DNA of 64,000 bases, taken from contig CAUYUJ010016715.1 of the NCBI GenBank assembly GCA_963575745.1, forward strand, positions 327,501 to 391,500, written 5' to 3'. The notes under the pieces are model-generated. The model ran no database searches, was not told the DNA's origin, and was given only the letters and a program-made list of their open reading frames with translations. Both the position numbers and the translations under genes were made by a program. Positions 29,525-38,875 of the stretch are shown here, one piece after another. Each line of letters starts with the position of its first letter. The first letter of the stretch is position 1. This DNA comes from Prorocentrum cordatum (taxonomy: Eukaryota; Sar; Dinophyceae; Prorocentrales; Prorocentraceae).

Positions 29525-32500
29525 TCAAGGACCTTGCGAAGTGACAAGGTTTTGGCGGGCGGCCGCAAGCAGGGCAGGCCAAGCGGCGGGGCCGACTTGG
29601 AGGAAAGAAGCGACGAGGCGGTCGCTGGCGGTGGCGAAGAACAAGATACGAGCCCGCGCGTGCTCGGGCAGCGCAGCAAGAACTGTCGAGGCGGCGGCGG
29701 CTTGCAGGTAGCGCTCGGCACTGGAAGCCTGACGCCAACGCCCACGCCAGAAGACGCGAGGGACGTCTTCCGTAGCGATATAGAAGTCTGTTGCGCCAGA
29801 GCCCCGCAGACAAGCGGGCGTCAGGTTGAGCCCCTGACCTGCTTTGGCAAGAGGGACGCCCAGAGCCAAAAGCAGATGATTCCACCGAGTACGGAAGCCG
29901 CTCGCACCGAAGGGGGCGAGAGGATCGGTGGAAGCCAACCTTCCAAACACTTGACTCAAAATCTTCACCGTGCCCCGATCGGAGCAGCGAGCATGTTGCG
30001 TCGGGTACGTTCTTCTGGTCTTTGGAACAAGAATTGAAAGAAAAGCATCCCCGTCGACTTCGAGACGGTCGCATGGAAGCGACAGGTCACAGCGGCGTGA
30101 CGCCAGCAGTTCGCCAGGCCTGAGGAACATCGTGAAGCCCATGAGCAGCAGCGCCGCCATCACAGGCCAGTCCCAGGCGAGACAGAGCCCGACCATGGCG
30201 CGCAGCAGCGCGCGTGGCAAGGGGGGACGGAGCTTTGGCGGCTCCGCAAGCTTCCATTGTTTCGCTACGTCCCAAGCTTCTGTCAGAAAGGCCTTCCAAT
30301 GCGGATGGGCGCTTTGGATTCCCAAGATGGCATGGACCAAAATATAATGAGGGAAACCTGCATCATGAAGCCACACGCCGAAGGTCGCGAGGAAACGAGC
30401 GAGAAGTATCCCGCTTCGGTAAAGTGTGGCGGGTGGCACGCCAGTGTGTTCTGCTAACCACAGCTCGAAGGCATCAATCGATCTCGAGCGACGGTCGAGA
30501 TACGCGGAGGTGAGGTGAGAATCGCGCACAAAGGGAGTGCGCGGAGGGCGAGCGGGCGCGGACGGCGCAGCCCGACTAAGCCCTTGGCCTGCGGTCGGCG
30601 CCGCGGCTCCCAGAGAGATGCAGAGGCCGCAGACGCACCACAGGATGAGCGCAGGGCGGCCAGGGCTTGGAGAGCTGATCACCGTGGCGGCCCTCCTGCG
30701 CCTGGACGCGTAGAAGGGCGGAACGAGGGCGTCCCGCCCGTCGGTCTCGAACCCCGACGCCTCCGCCAGCATCGCCCGCGCCGAGCTGAAGGACCCGCCC
30801 ATGTTACGGTAGGCACGGCGAGCCCCTGCTTCGATCTCGGCTGGCAGAGCGTCCCCTCTCTCGAGGGTCGGCCAGTCAAAAGGCGGGCGCGGCTCGGCAC
30901 GCGCAGCTGCGGCTGCTTCGGCAAGCTCGGAACGAGCTGCCGAGGACGTGAGGCCCGAATGATGTGGCACGGGCACCACCTCCGCGAAGGCGTCGAGGAT
31001 CTCGGACGGAGGGGAATGGGATCCCCACAGCGCTGCTGGGATGGCGCCGTGACTGTCCTGCAGGTGGTACAGAAGGTCGAAGAGGCAGGCCAGTTTGCCC
31101 GCGCGCCGCCGCTGCTCGATCTTTGAGCCGAGCCCGATGCCACGGATGGCCCCCGCCCCCATGGCCTGGAGGTCAGCATCCGCGGGGATCGCCTCGGGCT
31201 CGACGATGGCCACGTAAGGATGCAGCCACGAGGCCTCGTCAAGCGGCTCGGCGCCGCCTGTCTGAAACAGGCGCTTGTAGGCGTGCAAGGCCCGCAGGAG
31301 GCAGTGCAGGTCATCCTTGCCCTCAGGCTCGGCGGCCCCTGCGGGTGCAAAAGTCCTCAGCCACGACGCCGCGCTCTGGAAAGCACCTTGCCAGGCGGGT
31401 CCCCACCTCACCACTGTGATCTTCTCACCGCCTAGGTTGAGGCGCCACGCTAGGGCGCTGGCGGCCCCTGGAGGCAAGGGCTGCTCAGCGGCCGCCGAGG
31501 CCGTGCGCCGCGCTGCGAAGGCTGCAGCCGCGGCGCTTCCAGCGTCACCACTGTGAGAGCCGCTGAGAGGCAGCTCGGGCTCAGAAGCTCGACCAAGCGC
31601 GAAGCCGCTCGAAGACCCCCCTGTCTCGGCGGCACGCCCTCCTCCCTGCGGGGCCGCAACAGCATCGCTGGAAGAGCGCATGCCTACCGAAGTCGGAGGG
31701 GCCTGAGCAGCGGAGTCCGCGCGGGAGCTGGCTGGCCGCTGCAAAGTGGCGGGGCTCGGGCGACGCTTCGGAGCGACTCGAGGGGAGCGCACCACGCGAC
31801 GCCCAGGCGACGCACGGGAACGCGACGCCGCACGCCCACCAGAGTGGTGACGGGGTGGCGATGGCGGCGGGGGGACGGGCCGCGGCGTCTCGGTGCCAGC
31901 ACGCGTGCCGCGGCCCCGAGAGCGGCTGCGAGCCGCAGCGTGAGCGGCGGGCGGGGAGGCCTCCGCGCGGCGAGGGAAGGCCGCCTGCAAGCGGCGGAGG
32001 GCCTCAGGGTTAAGGCCCGCCACGACGCGCTCGAGGTCCACCGAGGAGTCAGTGAGGGCACTCAAAACGACGTCCTCGAGCTCCGTCGGTGAGTCCTCCT
32101 CGCACGCGGGCTCCGCTCTCGAGCGGCTGCGGGCGCTCGCTGGAGGAGACCCCTCAGGAGTGTGCGGGCCTTCCGATGCCTCCCCCGCCGGCGGCCCCGA
32201 CGGCTCCTCAGGCGCGCTCGAGACGTCGATGGGAGGCGAGGAGCAGCCTCCCGAGGGGGAAGTGTAATCAGTCCCGTACGGGTTCAGAGACCGCGTACGG
32301 CTGCGGGCAGGGCTGCGGCTCCGCGGTGGAGGGCCCACTCCCGCGGCGGAGCTGGGGCGTGCCGCGCCTGCCCAGCGACGCGCATTAGCAGTGCGACGCG
32401 CCCTGCGGCCCGGCGTCGTGGCGGCTCCCTCTTCAGGGGCGGGTAGCGCCGCCGTCGAAGCTCGCCGCTGCTTCTTGGCGCGCTTGTTGCGCGCGGCGCC

Positions 32501-35500
32501 CGTGCGCGAGGCGGAGTGTGGCGCGTGATCACCGCGATTGGGCTGGTCCTCGACAGCCTCGTCCCGCGGGCCCAGGCGGGCGCGGACCGCGCGCCCCTCG
32601 CGACGGCTGAAGCTGGACGCTGGGTCGTCGGCAGGCCTCGCCAAGGTGCGCGGGTCCACAGCTTCCACCTCGGCCAGAGAGCGCCCAGTAGACGACGCGG
32701 GGGCGTCCCCAGCACGAGCGGCGCGATCCGCGTTGGCGAGGCCCGTCGAGACCTCAGCGTTGCGCAGGACGGCGCGGAGAGTTTTGCGCCAATCCCGACC
32801 CAGCTGGACGGGAGCCGTACGCGGCAAGCCCGCGGCCTCACGACTGGCGGCCTCGCGCAAGCGACGGAAGTAGGCGCGGTCGGCCATCCCTTCCGCGAGC
32901 TCAGCACGAGCGACGGCACGCTCGCCTTCGCCGCGTGCTGGAGCCTGCACCGTGCGCCTGGTGGCGTCGGCACGCGCGGTGCGGAGTGCGTCGAGCTCCA
33001 CGCGGCCGCGCGACACGGCGGAGGCGAGGATGGCATCAGACTCAGCCGCCCGCGTCGCGAGGGCAGACGAAACCCTGCTTGGGAGAGGCGCACCCGAGGC
33101 GGGGAGGGCAGCCCGAGGGGCCAGCTCGGCGCTCGCCAGGGCGTCCCGCGAAGAGACCGCTTCCTCGAGCGCCTCAAGGGCCATGGCCGACCCAGGAGCC
33201 AGCTTGCCCTTGCGGGCGCCCTTCCCTGCCGCTTTTGCCTGGGCGAAGGCGCGAGCGGCAGGACCGTCACCGCCCGTGCTAGGAGCGGCGGGCGGCGCGG
33301 CGGCCTGCGAGAGGGCCTGGAGCAGCACTGACTTGGCGTCGCAGAGCTGCTTCCACTTGAGCGCGCGGGCTGCTCGCTCGTCGGCCCCCAAGTGTGCAGG
33401 AGTCCTGTCTGGATGGCAGACCAGGGACTGGCGCCTGAAGGCGGCCTCAATGGTGCTGCGCGAGGCCCCGTCCACGACGCCAAGCAGCTGGCGAGAGGCG
33501 CTCACCCTGGCCGCTCGCTGGAAGACGCGGGGGGTAGCAGCCGTGGCCCCCTTTGGCGCTTCCCGCGAGCCGACACGCGACGAGCCCCCCCCGATCGCAG
33601 GCGGAGGGGCCGCCGCGGCCTTGGAACGGAGGGCCAGGGGCGGCGCACGCTTGGCGGCGGGGGGAGCCGAACCAGCGCTGGCGGCGACAGGGTCGGGGCC
33701 GTGCGAGCCGCCCGCCGAGGACGCAGACGCTTTGGGCGTGGCGTCTGCTGTGGATGTGAGACGCCGATCGCAGTCAGCGAAGAGCGCGTTGCGAGGCCCG
33801 CGACGCTCTCCGCTGGCGAGAGCAGCTTCGCTGACGCTCTCGGCGGCGCCCGAGGGGTCGAGGGCTTCGCCCTGGGCGCCGTCGCCGGCGGCGTCGGCGG
33901 CCATGCCCGCACCCACCGGGAGAGGGGGGGCGGCCGCCCAACGGTGGCTGAGCAACCCCTCAGGGCCTCGAGCCACAAGCTGCGCAACAAATCGGCCCCA
34001 GAGACAGGTAGGGAATGGCGAGCGAGAGTCGGCGTACGCGATGCAATCAAAGCGAGTAAATTCTCCTCTCTCGGCTTCCACTAACCAGGCGGGAGGGTCA
34101 CGGGACGGGGGCCTCACCGCGCGGTTGCGCGTGGGATCGTCGGCCCTATGCACGTCCGTGGGCACGTACATGCCTCCCATATATAGACCTCCTCCTATCA
34201 CATAGGGCAAAGTGGTCGAGAGAACATGAGATAGACCAGGAGAGCTGCTGCGCCCGTGCGCGGTCGCGCCCAAAGCCACTTTTGAATCCAGGAGAACGGG
34301 GATCCGAGAGTCAGGGAGGCGAACACAGCAGTATTTGCACAGACTCTTATACACTGTTGTCTCAAGGATGTTGATGTGACGAGGCATGCGGAACTCCCAT
34401 TTGTACGCGAGCCGAAAGCGCAGCGCCTCTGATAGCTCGGTGACCCAACGCGGCGCGACGGGGGGCTCAAGAGAAGGGAGCCCCAGGTCCTGATGCAGTT
34501 GGGTGAGCTCAGGGCCCAAGGGCACGCCGCGGCTGAGTACGGCGAGGAGGCTCCGATTGTGCAGAATCGTGTGCCACCCCCCGTGCTCCGATCTGCGCCA
34601 CAGCTCGGCAGAGAGCTGCGGGCTGATAGGAGCGCGGACAACGCCCCCCCAGCCGAGAGACGCGTCCGTACCGAACAACTCGGGGCAAGGCTGCGCCCGA
34701 AGGTCGGTTATAGCCGTAAAGGCTAAGAAGGTGCAGGCCAGGAGCTCGTCGCGAACATAAGGGGGCAGGTCGTATTCGATGCCGTCCTCGGTTGCCAGGC
34801 GCGACAAGAAGTTGTAGACGTGCGTAAAGATGGCGAGCAGCGGGCGGCGATAGAGGAAGACCTGGACCCAGCAGCCCACCAGAGAGGCTAGCAGGGAGCG
34901 GGTGGTGATCCCGAGGTAGATTTGGATCAGGGTCAGCCTGCACAGGGCCACCGTCCGCACAAGAGGAGCGCAGACGATGCCTATGCGCCCCTCCACTTCG
35001 GCGCCCACCACCACCTTGTGCGTTTCGCCGCGCGCGCGCTTGCCTGGATGCTGTATCAGGCCCACGCGCGGGTAACCCGCATCACAGGCGGCAAAGACCT
35101 CACGATCACGGCGACACGGGTCGTCGGGGCGAGGAGCGGAGCCACGCCACGAGAGCTTCTGAAAACCTGTATGGTCATCAATATTCAGCATCTCGACAAA
35201 CGGGCCCCGCGGGAAGGGCGAGCGGTGGACAACCTGCTCGTGAGGCCGCAAAGCCCCGAAGCTGTGCAAGACGCCTTCATGCGCAGAGTTGGCAATCTCC
35301 ACAGCCATGTTGTCGCCCATCGCCAGAGCATTGAGGCAGGGCGCGACATCCACCCCTTCCAGCTCGGGGCGCCAGGCTCGAAAGGCCTTGAAACGCGAGG
35401 ATGGCAGGCGAACGCGCAGGGCGTTACGTCTGGCGCGCGCGGGGGGGACGCGGAAAGTATAGTAAAACTCCCGTAGGTCGTCACAAGAAACTGCCAGCCA

Positions 35501-36904
35501 CTCCCCAGGTGCCAGCCCCAAACGGCACAGCAGGAAACCTTGGCCAAGGCGCTGGGTGCTGGACGAAATTGAAGCACAGCGGCTGTTCACGACCGTGGGG
35601 TTCAGGATCAGCCTGTCGTAATCGCTGTCCTTCGGTACCCTGAAAGCTCCACAGGCTTCATCCCAGGCGAGGTCCGAAGCAGGAGTCAGGTACAGGGCGC
35701 CGCAGGCATCCCACTTCTGGAGTAGGGCCCACAGCTCGGCGCGGTCCATATGGACGCGCGCACCCTTCTGGCCAGCAGGCCACTCTGATGCCGGTAGCCG
35801 CATAACCTCAGGATCGATGAAAGCTTCGCGGACTCGAGCGTCAGAGAGGAAGGGAACGGGATCAAACTCTGGCGAATAATCCCACTTGATGCGAGACGCC
35901 CTGACTTTCAAATCGAAGGGCTCGGCCTGGGTGGAGTCCCAAGCCGCCGCAGTCGCCAACGACCCAGGCACAGGAGGAGCGCCGGTCGGGCAGTGCCGCA
36001 TGGGGGCGGGTACGGAAGAAGAGGAGGTGAAAGAGGCCTCCAAAGCTGCAACATGGGTGGCCAGGCCATGGAGCGAGACCTCAGTGGAGTCGAACTTGGC
36101 GAAGGCTCGACCTAAGTCGCTCTTGCCGCCACGGGCGAGGCGAACTGCGATCCGACACAACCGTTCGATACGGGTGCGGACGCCCTCCTGGCAGGGCGAG
36201 ACCGTGGCGCGGACGCGAGCCTCGGCGGGAGCGAGGCTGGGGTGACCCAAGGTGAGCCAGTTCAACGCAATAACCGAATACTGCGCGAGCGTCCGCGCCG
36301 CGCGCCGCAGTCTCCAGCGCTCCCTGCGCCTCGCCGACAAGCCGTCAGGCGGGGGACCAAGAGGTGGAGCAGGCGGGCACGGCCAAGGATCGCGGGGAGG
36401 CGGCCCCAAAAGGTACGGGTCCGTCCCTGTCCATTGCACGCATAGATGAGCGGGAGAAAGATCCAAGAGAACATCGAGCACCCATCCCAACCTGGGACAG
36501 CGCTGCTGCCCAGTGGGTGATATCAATGTTCGCGCCTGGGAACAGGCGCAGCAAGGCAGACAAGTCAGCGACGAATGGCGCGACTTTGGCAAGAGCAGCA
36601 GGGGTGCTTGAAGGAGAACAGGCACCAGCAGGGACACCAACCTCAGGGGCTGCAGGCCCCCTGGAGGGCGCGCTCGACTGAGGCAAGCGTCGGCCAAAAT
36701 GGCCGAAGGGATCCGAGAAGCGGTTCGGAGCAGAGCGAAGGGCGTGGTGGCGGAACGTACTCCTCCCTGCGGGGCCGCAACAGCATCGCTGGAAGAGCGC
36801 ATTCCTACCCTCACGCCCTCGCTGTGCCCAAACGCGCCTAGCAACCGCAACAGCGTCGGTGCAGTCTGTGTGCGGCGGCGCACCCCGGCCCCGCGAAGGC
36901 CCAC
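29525..36904 (-). CDS. DIRS-like Pol: RT, RNase H, J domain, tyrosine recombinase
   Basis: A 2459-codon frame; numbering starts at the GTG at 36904, although the frame is open back to the Gag TGA at 36935. Domains in order: a poorly conserved N-terminal part; reverse transcriptase (about 330-700) with motif A VSCDDLREFYY (D475, D476), motif B ALAMGDNMAVEIA and motif C NIDDHTG (IDD 575-577); RNase H with D747 (GTDASLGWGG), E848 (INILET), D873 and D922/D923; a J domain at 1137-1198 with HPD at 1164-1166; a long Ala/Ser/Arg region with RS-rich blocks near 1540 and 1660; a conserved-looking block near 1850-2060; a hydrophobic stretch near 2085; and a tyrosine recombinase (about 2120-2459) with R2262 (FLRPGEL), K2295 (VPKTRR), R2367 (TPACLRGSGAT), GRW 2388-2390 and Y2399 (AERYLQ). 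The usual His three residues before R2367 is Ala. The protein should copy element RNA and integrate circular cDNA. No DIRS-type methyltransferase domain is seen. Confidence 0.93.
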   Translation of the reverse strand: MGLRGAGVRRRTQTAPTLLRLLGAFGHSEGVRVGMRSSSDAVAAPQGGVRSATTPFALLRTASRIPSAILADACLSRARPPGGLQPLRLVSLLVPVLLQAPLLLLPKSRHSSLTCLPCCACSQARTLISPTGQQRCPRLGWVLDVLLDLSPAHLCVQWTGTDPYLLGPPPRDPWPCPPAPPLGPPPDGLSARRRERWRLRRAARTLAQYSVIALNWLTLGHPSLAPAEARVRATVSPCQEGVRTRIERLCRIAVRLARGGKSDLGRAFAKFDSTEVSLHGLATHVAALEASFTSSSSVPAPMRHCPTGAPPVPGSLATAAAWDSTQAEPFDLKVRASRIKWDYSPEFDPVPFLSDARVREAFIDPEVMRLPASEWPAGQKGARVHMDRAELWALLQKWDACGALYLTPASDLAWDEACGAFRVPKDSDYDRLILNPTVVNSRCASISSSTQRLGQGFLLCRLGLAPGEWLAVSCDDLREFYYTFRVPPARARRNALRVRLPSSRFKAFRAWRPELEGVDVAPCLNALAMGDNMAVEIANSAHEGVLHSFGALRPHEQVVHRSPFPRGPFVEMLNIDDHTGFQKLSWRGSAPRPDDPCRRDREVFAACDAGYPRVGLIQHPGKRARGETHKVVVGAEVEGRIGIVCAPLVRTVALCRLTLIQIYLGITTRSLLASLVGCWVQVFLYRRPLLAIFTHVYNFLSRLATEDGIEYDLPPYVRDELLACTFLAFTAITDLRAQPCPELFGTDASLGWGGVVRAPISPQLSAELWRRSEHGGWHTILHNRSLLAVLSRGVPLGPELTQLHQDLGLPSLEPPVAPRWVTELSEALRFRLAYKWEFRMPRHINILETTVYKSLCKYCCVRLPDSRIPVLLDSKVALGATAHGRSSSPGLSHVLSTTLPYVIGGGLYMGGMYVPTDVHRADDPTRNRAVRPPSRDPPAWLVEAERGEFTRFDCIAYADSRSPFPTCLWGRFVAQLVARGPEGLLSHRWAAAPPLPVGAGMAADAAGDGAQGEALDPSGAAESVSEAALASGERRGPRNALFADCDRRLTSTADATPKASASSAGGSHGPDPVAASAGSAPPAAKRAPPLALRSKAAAAPPPAIGGGSSRVGSREAPKGATAATPRVFQRAARVSASRQLLGVVDGASRSTIEAAFRRQSLVCHPDRTPAHLGADERAARALKWKQLCDAKSVLLQALSQAAAPPAAPSTGGDGPAARAFAQAKAAGKGARKGKLAPGSAMALEALEEAVSSRDALASAELAPRAALPASGAPLPSRVSSALATRAAESDAILASAVSRGRVELDALRTARADATRRTVQAPARGEGERAVARAELAEGMADRAYFRRLREAASREAAGLPRTAPVQLGRDWRKTLRAVLRNAEVSTGLANADRAARAGDAPASSTGRSLAEVEAVDPRTLARPADDPASSFSRREGRAVRARLGPRDEAVEDQPNRGDHAPHSASRTGAARNKRAKKQRRASTAALPAPEEGAATTPGRRARRTANARRWAGAARPSSAAGVGPPPRSRSPARSRTRSLNPYGTDYTSPSGGCSSPPIDVSSAPEEPSGPPAGEASEGPHTPEGSPPASARSRSRAEPACEEDSPTELEDVVLSALTDSSVDLERVVAGLNPEALRRLQAAFPRRAEASPPAAHAAARSRSRGRGTRAGTETPRPVPPPPSPPRHHSGGRAASRSRASPGRRVVRSPRVAPKRRPSPATLQRPASSRADSAAQAPPTSVGMRSSSDAVAAPQGGGRAAETGGSSSGFALGRASEPELPLSGSHSGDAGSAAAAAFAARRTASAAAEQPLPPGAASALAWRLNLGGEKITVVRWGPAWQGAFQSAASWLRTFAPAGAAEPEGKDDLHCLLRALHAYKRLFQTGGAEPLDEASWLHPYVAIVEPEAIPADADLQAMGAGAIRGIGLGSKIEQRRRAGKLACLFDLLYHLQDSHGAIPAALWGSHSPPSEILDAFAEVVPVPHHSGLTSSAARSELAEAAAAARAEPRPPFDWPTLERGDALPAEIEAGARRAYRNMGGSFSSARAMLAEASGFETDGRDALVPPFYASRRRRAATVISSPSPGRPALILWCVCGLCISLGAAAPTAGQGLSRAAPSAPARPPRTPFVRDSHLTSAYLDRRSRSIDAFELWLAEHTGVPPATLYRSGILLARFLATFGVWLHDAGFPHYILVHAILGIQSAHPHWKAFLTEAWDVAKQWKLAEPPKLRPPLPRALLRAMVGLCLAWDWPVMAALLLMGFTMFLRPGELLASRRCDLSLPCDRLEVDGDAFLSILVPKTRRTYPTQHARCSDRGTVKILSQVFGRLASTDPLAPFGASGFRTRWNHLLLALGVPLAKAGQGLNLTPACLRGSGATDFYIATEDVPRVFWRGRWRQASSAERYLQAAAASTVLAALPEHARARILFFATASDRLVASFLQVGPAAWPALLAAARQNLVTSQGP
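31640..31681 (-). repeat. 42-bp direct repeat inside pol, distal copy
   Basis: Identical to 36761-36802. Both copies are read in the Pol frame as VGMRSSSDAVAAPQGG. Confidence 0.9.
33311..33496 (-). other. DnaJ (J) domain inside Pol
   Basis: Residues 1137-1198 of the Pol frame: SRQLLGVVDGASRSTIEAAF (helix I-II start), RRQSLVCHPDRTP with the invariant HPD, then DERAARALKWKQLCDAKSVL (helix III). Spacing and key residues fit the J-domain family, which recruits and activates Hsp70. It is in frame, between RNase H and the recombinase. Hsp70 recruitment by the element is inference. Confidence 0.9.
36761..36802 (-). repeat. 42-bp direct repeat inside pol, proximal copy
   Basis: Partner of 31640-31681; the copies are 5121 bp (1707 codons) apart and in the same frame. 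Confidence 0.9.
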
Positions 36905-36934
36905 CCTTCCAGGAGGCGGGCGCCATAGGCGCCT

Positions 36935-38875
36935 TCAGTCCTTCTTGGGCACCGCCTTCGGTGCCTTGGAAGCACCCTGGGACTTGAAGGGCTGCTTCGA
37001 AACCTTGGGCTGCTTGGGCTGGCGAGGTGGATGCTTGGGGAGCGCGTCGGCGCGCTCGGCGTCGAGCCGCGCCCGAAATGCTTGCAGCTCCTTCACGTAT
37101 TCGCCCTGCGCCGACAGCCAGCGAGGATCCACCAGGGGTGAAAACGGGGTCTGGGCCTCGCGCTCCGTGTGACGACTGGTCACGCGACACGGGGGAGGCT
37201 CCAGTCCCGCGAGGAACCAGGCGGCTTCGAGATAGCCGCGGTCCCCCGCCAGCTGGTCGATGAACATACACTGACACGTCAGAAGAGTCTGGACTCTCTC
37301 GGGGTTGCCCTCCTCGCAGGCCCGCCACAGCTCGGCGCTGAGGAAGGCGAAATGCGTCAACAACTCGTGCGTCGTCGGCTGAGCCCCCAAAGGACTGTGC
37401 TCCCGAAAGTACTGATGCATGGCCATGGGGGTCACGGCGCTGACTTCCACGCCCAGAACGCGGGCCAAATTCTCCTTCATCAGCCCTCGCACGTCGGGGC
37501 CGTGCTGTATCAGCGCTTGCTGCCACTCGCGCCTCCGAGCAATGCCCCCCATCTGAGCCGATGCGGGCGCGGGGTCGCCCGAACTCGCGGGCGGAGATTG
37601 AGCTGAGTCGCTCAGGGTCCCCAGCAGCGGATGGACGGTTGGGCGATGGCCCCGCCCCTGCTGCAGAAGGAGGGACTGGTGCAGGCACTGTAGCATGAGG
37701 CTGAGGTCCGTCGGATTGGCCGCATGGGGCGGCTCTAACCCGTCGGCGCCGCCCACCTCGGCAAAGCCGTCGGCCGCAGCGGGATGGGCTAGCCCAGGTG
37801 GCGGCGGGGGACCCATCGTTCCGAAACCGGACAAAGGGGCCCGAGGGACAGCAAGAGAGCGCGCCTTTTCCCATGCCGAGACCAGCGCGGAGGTCGGACC
37901 CTTGGGACGCGCGGAGACCCGCTGTGGAGCCACGGGTGCGTGGGACAGGGCGGCCTCGATCCCCGCAGGATCCAGCCCGAGGCGCACCGCTTCGTCGCTG
38001 AAAAGCTGAGGCACCTCGGGCCGATCGCTCCGAGCAGCCGGAGCGGAGCCCAGCGGCTCGGGTCGGCCGACCATCGTGGAGGCCGCGTGGGCTGCAAGCA
38101 AAGCGCGCATTTCGGCAGCTACTTCGGCACGAGTCATAGGAGCCCCGTCGTCCAGAGCCGCCGCAGGGGCACCAGGAGCGATCGGAGCGGGACCCGCGAC
38201 CCGTGGCGGTGCGGCTGTGGCCGCGCGCTTCGCGGGCGGGCCGCGCGGCGCTCCAGTGTCCGCGGGAGATCGCGCACTTGGGGCCGTGCGTTCGGCTTCC
38301 TCGTCGGCCGCGAACCCTTCGGGCTCCTCCATCTCGTCGGCAGAGTGATAGGGAGTAGCCCGATCGGCCCCTGGGAGCGGCTCTTCCCCTGCGGTAGGCG
38401 GAGCGCCGTGCAAGCGTGCGTAACCCTCGCGAAGCACCCGAACCCCTGAAGGATGAGGCCAATAGACGCGGCCCCGCACCTCGGCGAAGGGAACGATGGC
38501 TGCGTCCTCGCCGACCTCTAGAGGGTAAAGCGACTCGAGCTCGAGCTCTGCAACCTCGATATCCACGACGAGGACGGATGCAGTAGTGGCGAGCGGCCGC
38601 GAAGCGGCCCCCTGGAGCTGGACGTCCACTAGCTGGAAAGGGCCTATCATCCCAGCAAAACCCCCCGCCTCGGCAGCCTCGAGCTCCGCCGTAGGGCGAA
38701 AGGCGCCAGGCAGGGCCAGAAGGATGCCCCCTTCTCGAGACGCGAGGGGGATAGCTGCCCAGCTGGTGTCGCCGTCGTCTAAACGCCATCGTGCGTAGCC
38801 GCGAGCCGTGGGAGCCGCGAATGGGTAGAGCTCGGGCCATAGAGGCCCTCCGCCGACTGGTGGCAGCTCGGCCAT
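36935..38875 (-). CDS. Gag-like structural protein of the retroelement
   Basis: 646 codons from an ATG at 38875 (MAELPPVGGG) to TGA at 36935-36937. The frame is open further upstream without ATG, but the preceding 174-codon ORF ends in TGATG overlapping this ATG, which favours this start. Visible parts: an N-terminal globular-looking half; an acidic segment (EEPEGFAADEEAE, about 190-205); Ala/Pro-rich linkers with a PPPPP run; a predicted helical part (THELLTHFAFLSAELWRACE, then LLTCQCMFIDQLAGDRGYLE); and a very basic tail (KQPKVSKQPFKSQG, KAPKAVPKKD) suited to RNA binding. No zinc knuckle is seen. Assigned as Gag by position, size and basic C-terminus. The TGA is in frame with Pol. Confidence 0.75.
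   Translation of the reverse strand: MAELPPVGGGPLWPELYPFAAPTARGYARWRLDDGDTSWAAIPLASREGGILLALPGAFRPTAELEAAEAGGFAGMIGPFQLVDVQLQGAASRPLATTASVLVVDIEVAELELESLYPLEVGEDAAIVPFAEVRGRVYWPHPSGVRVLREGYARLHGAPPTAGEEPLPGADRATPYHSADEMEEPEGFAADEEAERTAPSARSPADTGAPRGPPAKRAATAAPPRVAGPAPIAPGAPAAALDDGAPMTRAEVAAEMRALLAAHAASTMVGRPEPLGSAPAARSDRPEVPQLFSDEAVRLGLDPAGIEAALSHAPVAPQRVSARPKGPTSALVSAWEKARSLAVPRAPLSGFGTMGPPPPPGLAHPAAADGFAEVGGADGLEPPHAANPTDLSLMLQCLHQSLLLQQGRGHRPTVHPLLGTLSDSAQSPPASSGDPAPASAQMGGIARRREWQQALIQHGPDVRGLMKENLARVLGVEVSAVTPMAMHQYFREHSPLGAQPTTHELLTHFAFLSAELWRACEEGNPERVQTLLTCQCMFIDQLAGDRGYLEAAWFLAGLEPPPCRVTSRHTEREAQTPFSPLVDPRWLSAQGEYVKELQAFRARLDAERADALPKHPPRQPKQPKVSKQPFKSQGASKAPKAVPKKD

Noticed and set aside
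32284-34205. Long plus- and minus-strand frames opposite or out of frame with pol
   Set aside because: Expected in about 70% GC coding DNA; they lack domains, while the pol frame carries the J domain, RT and recombinase motifs.
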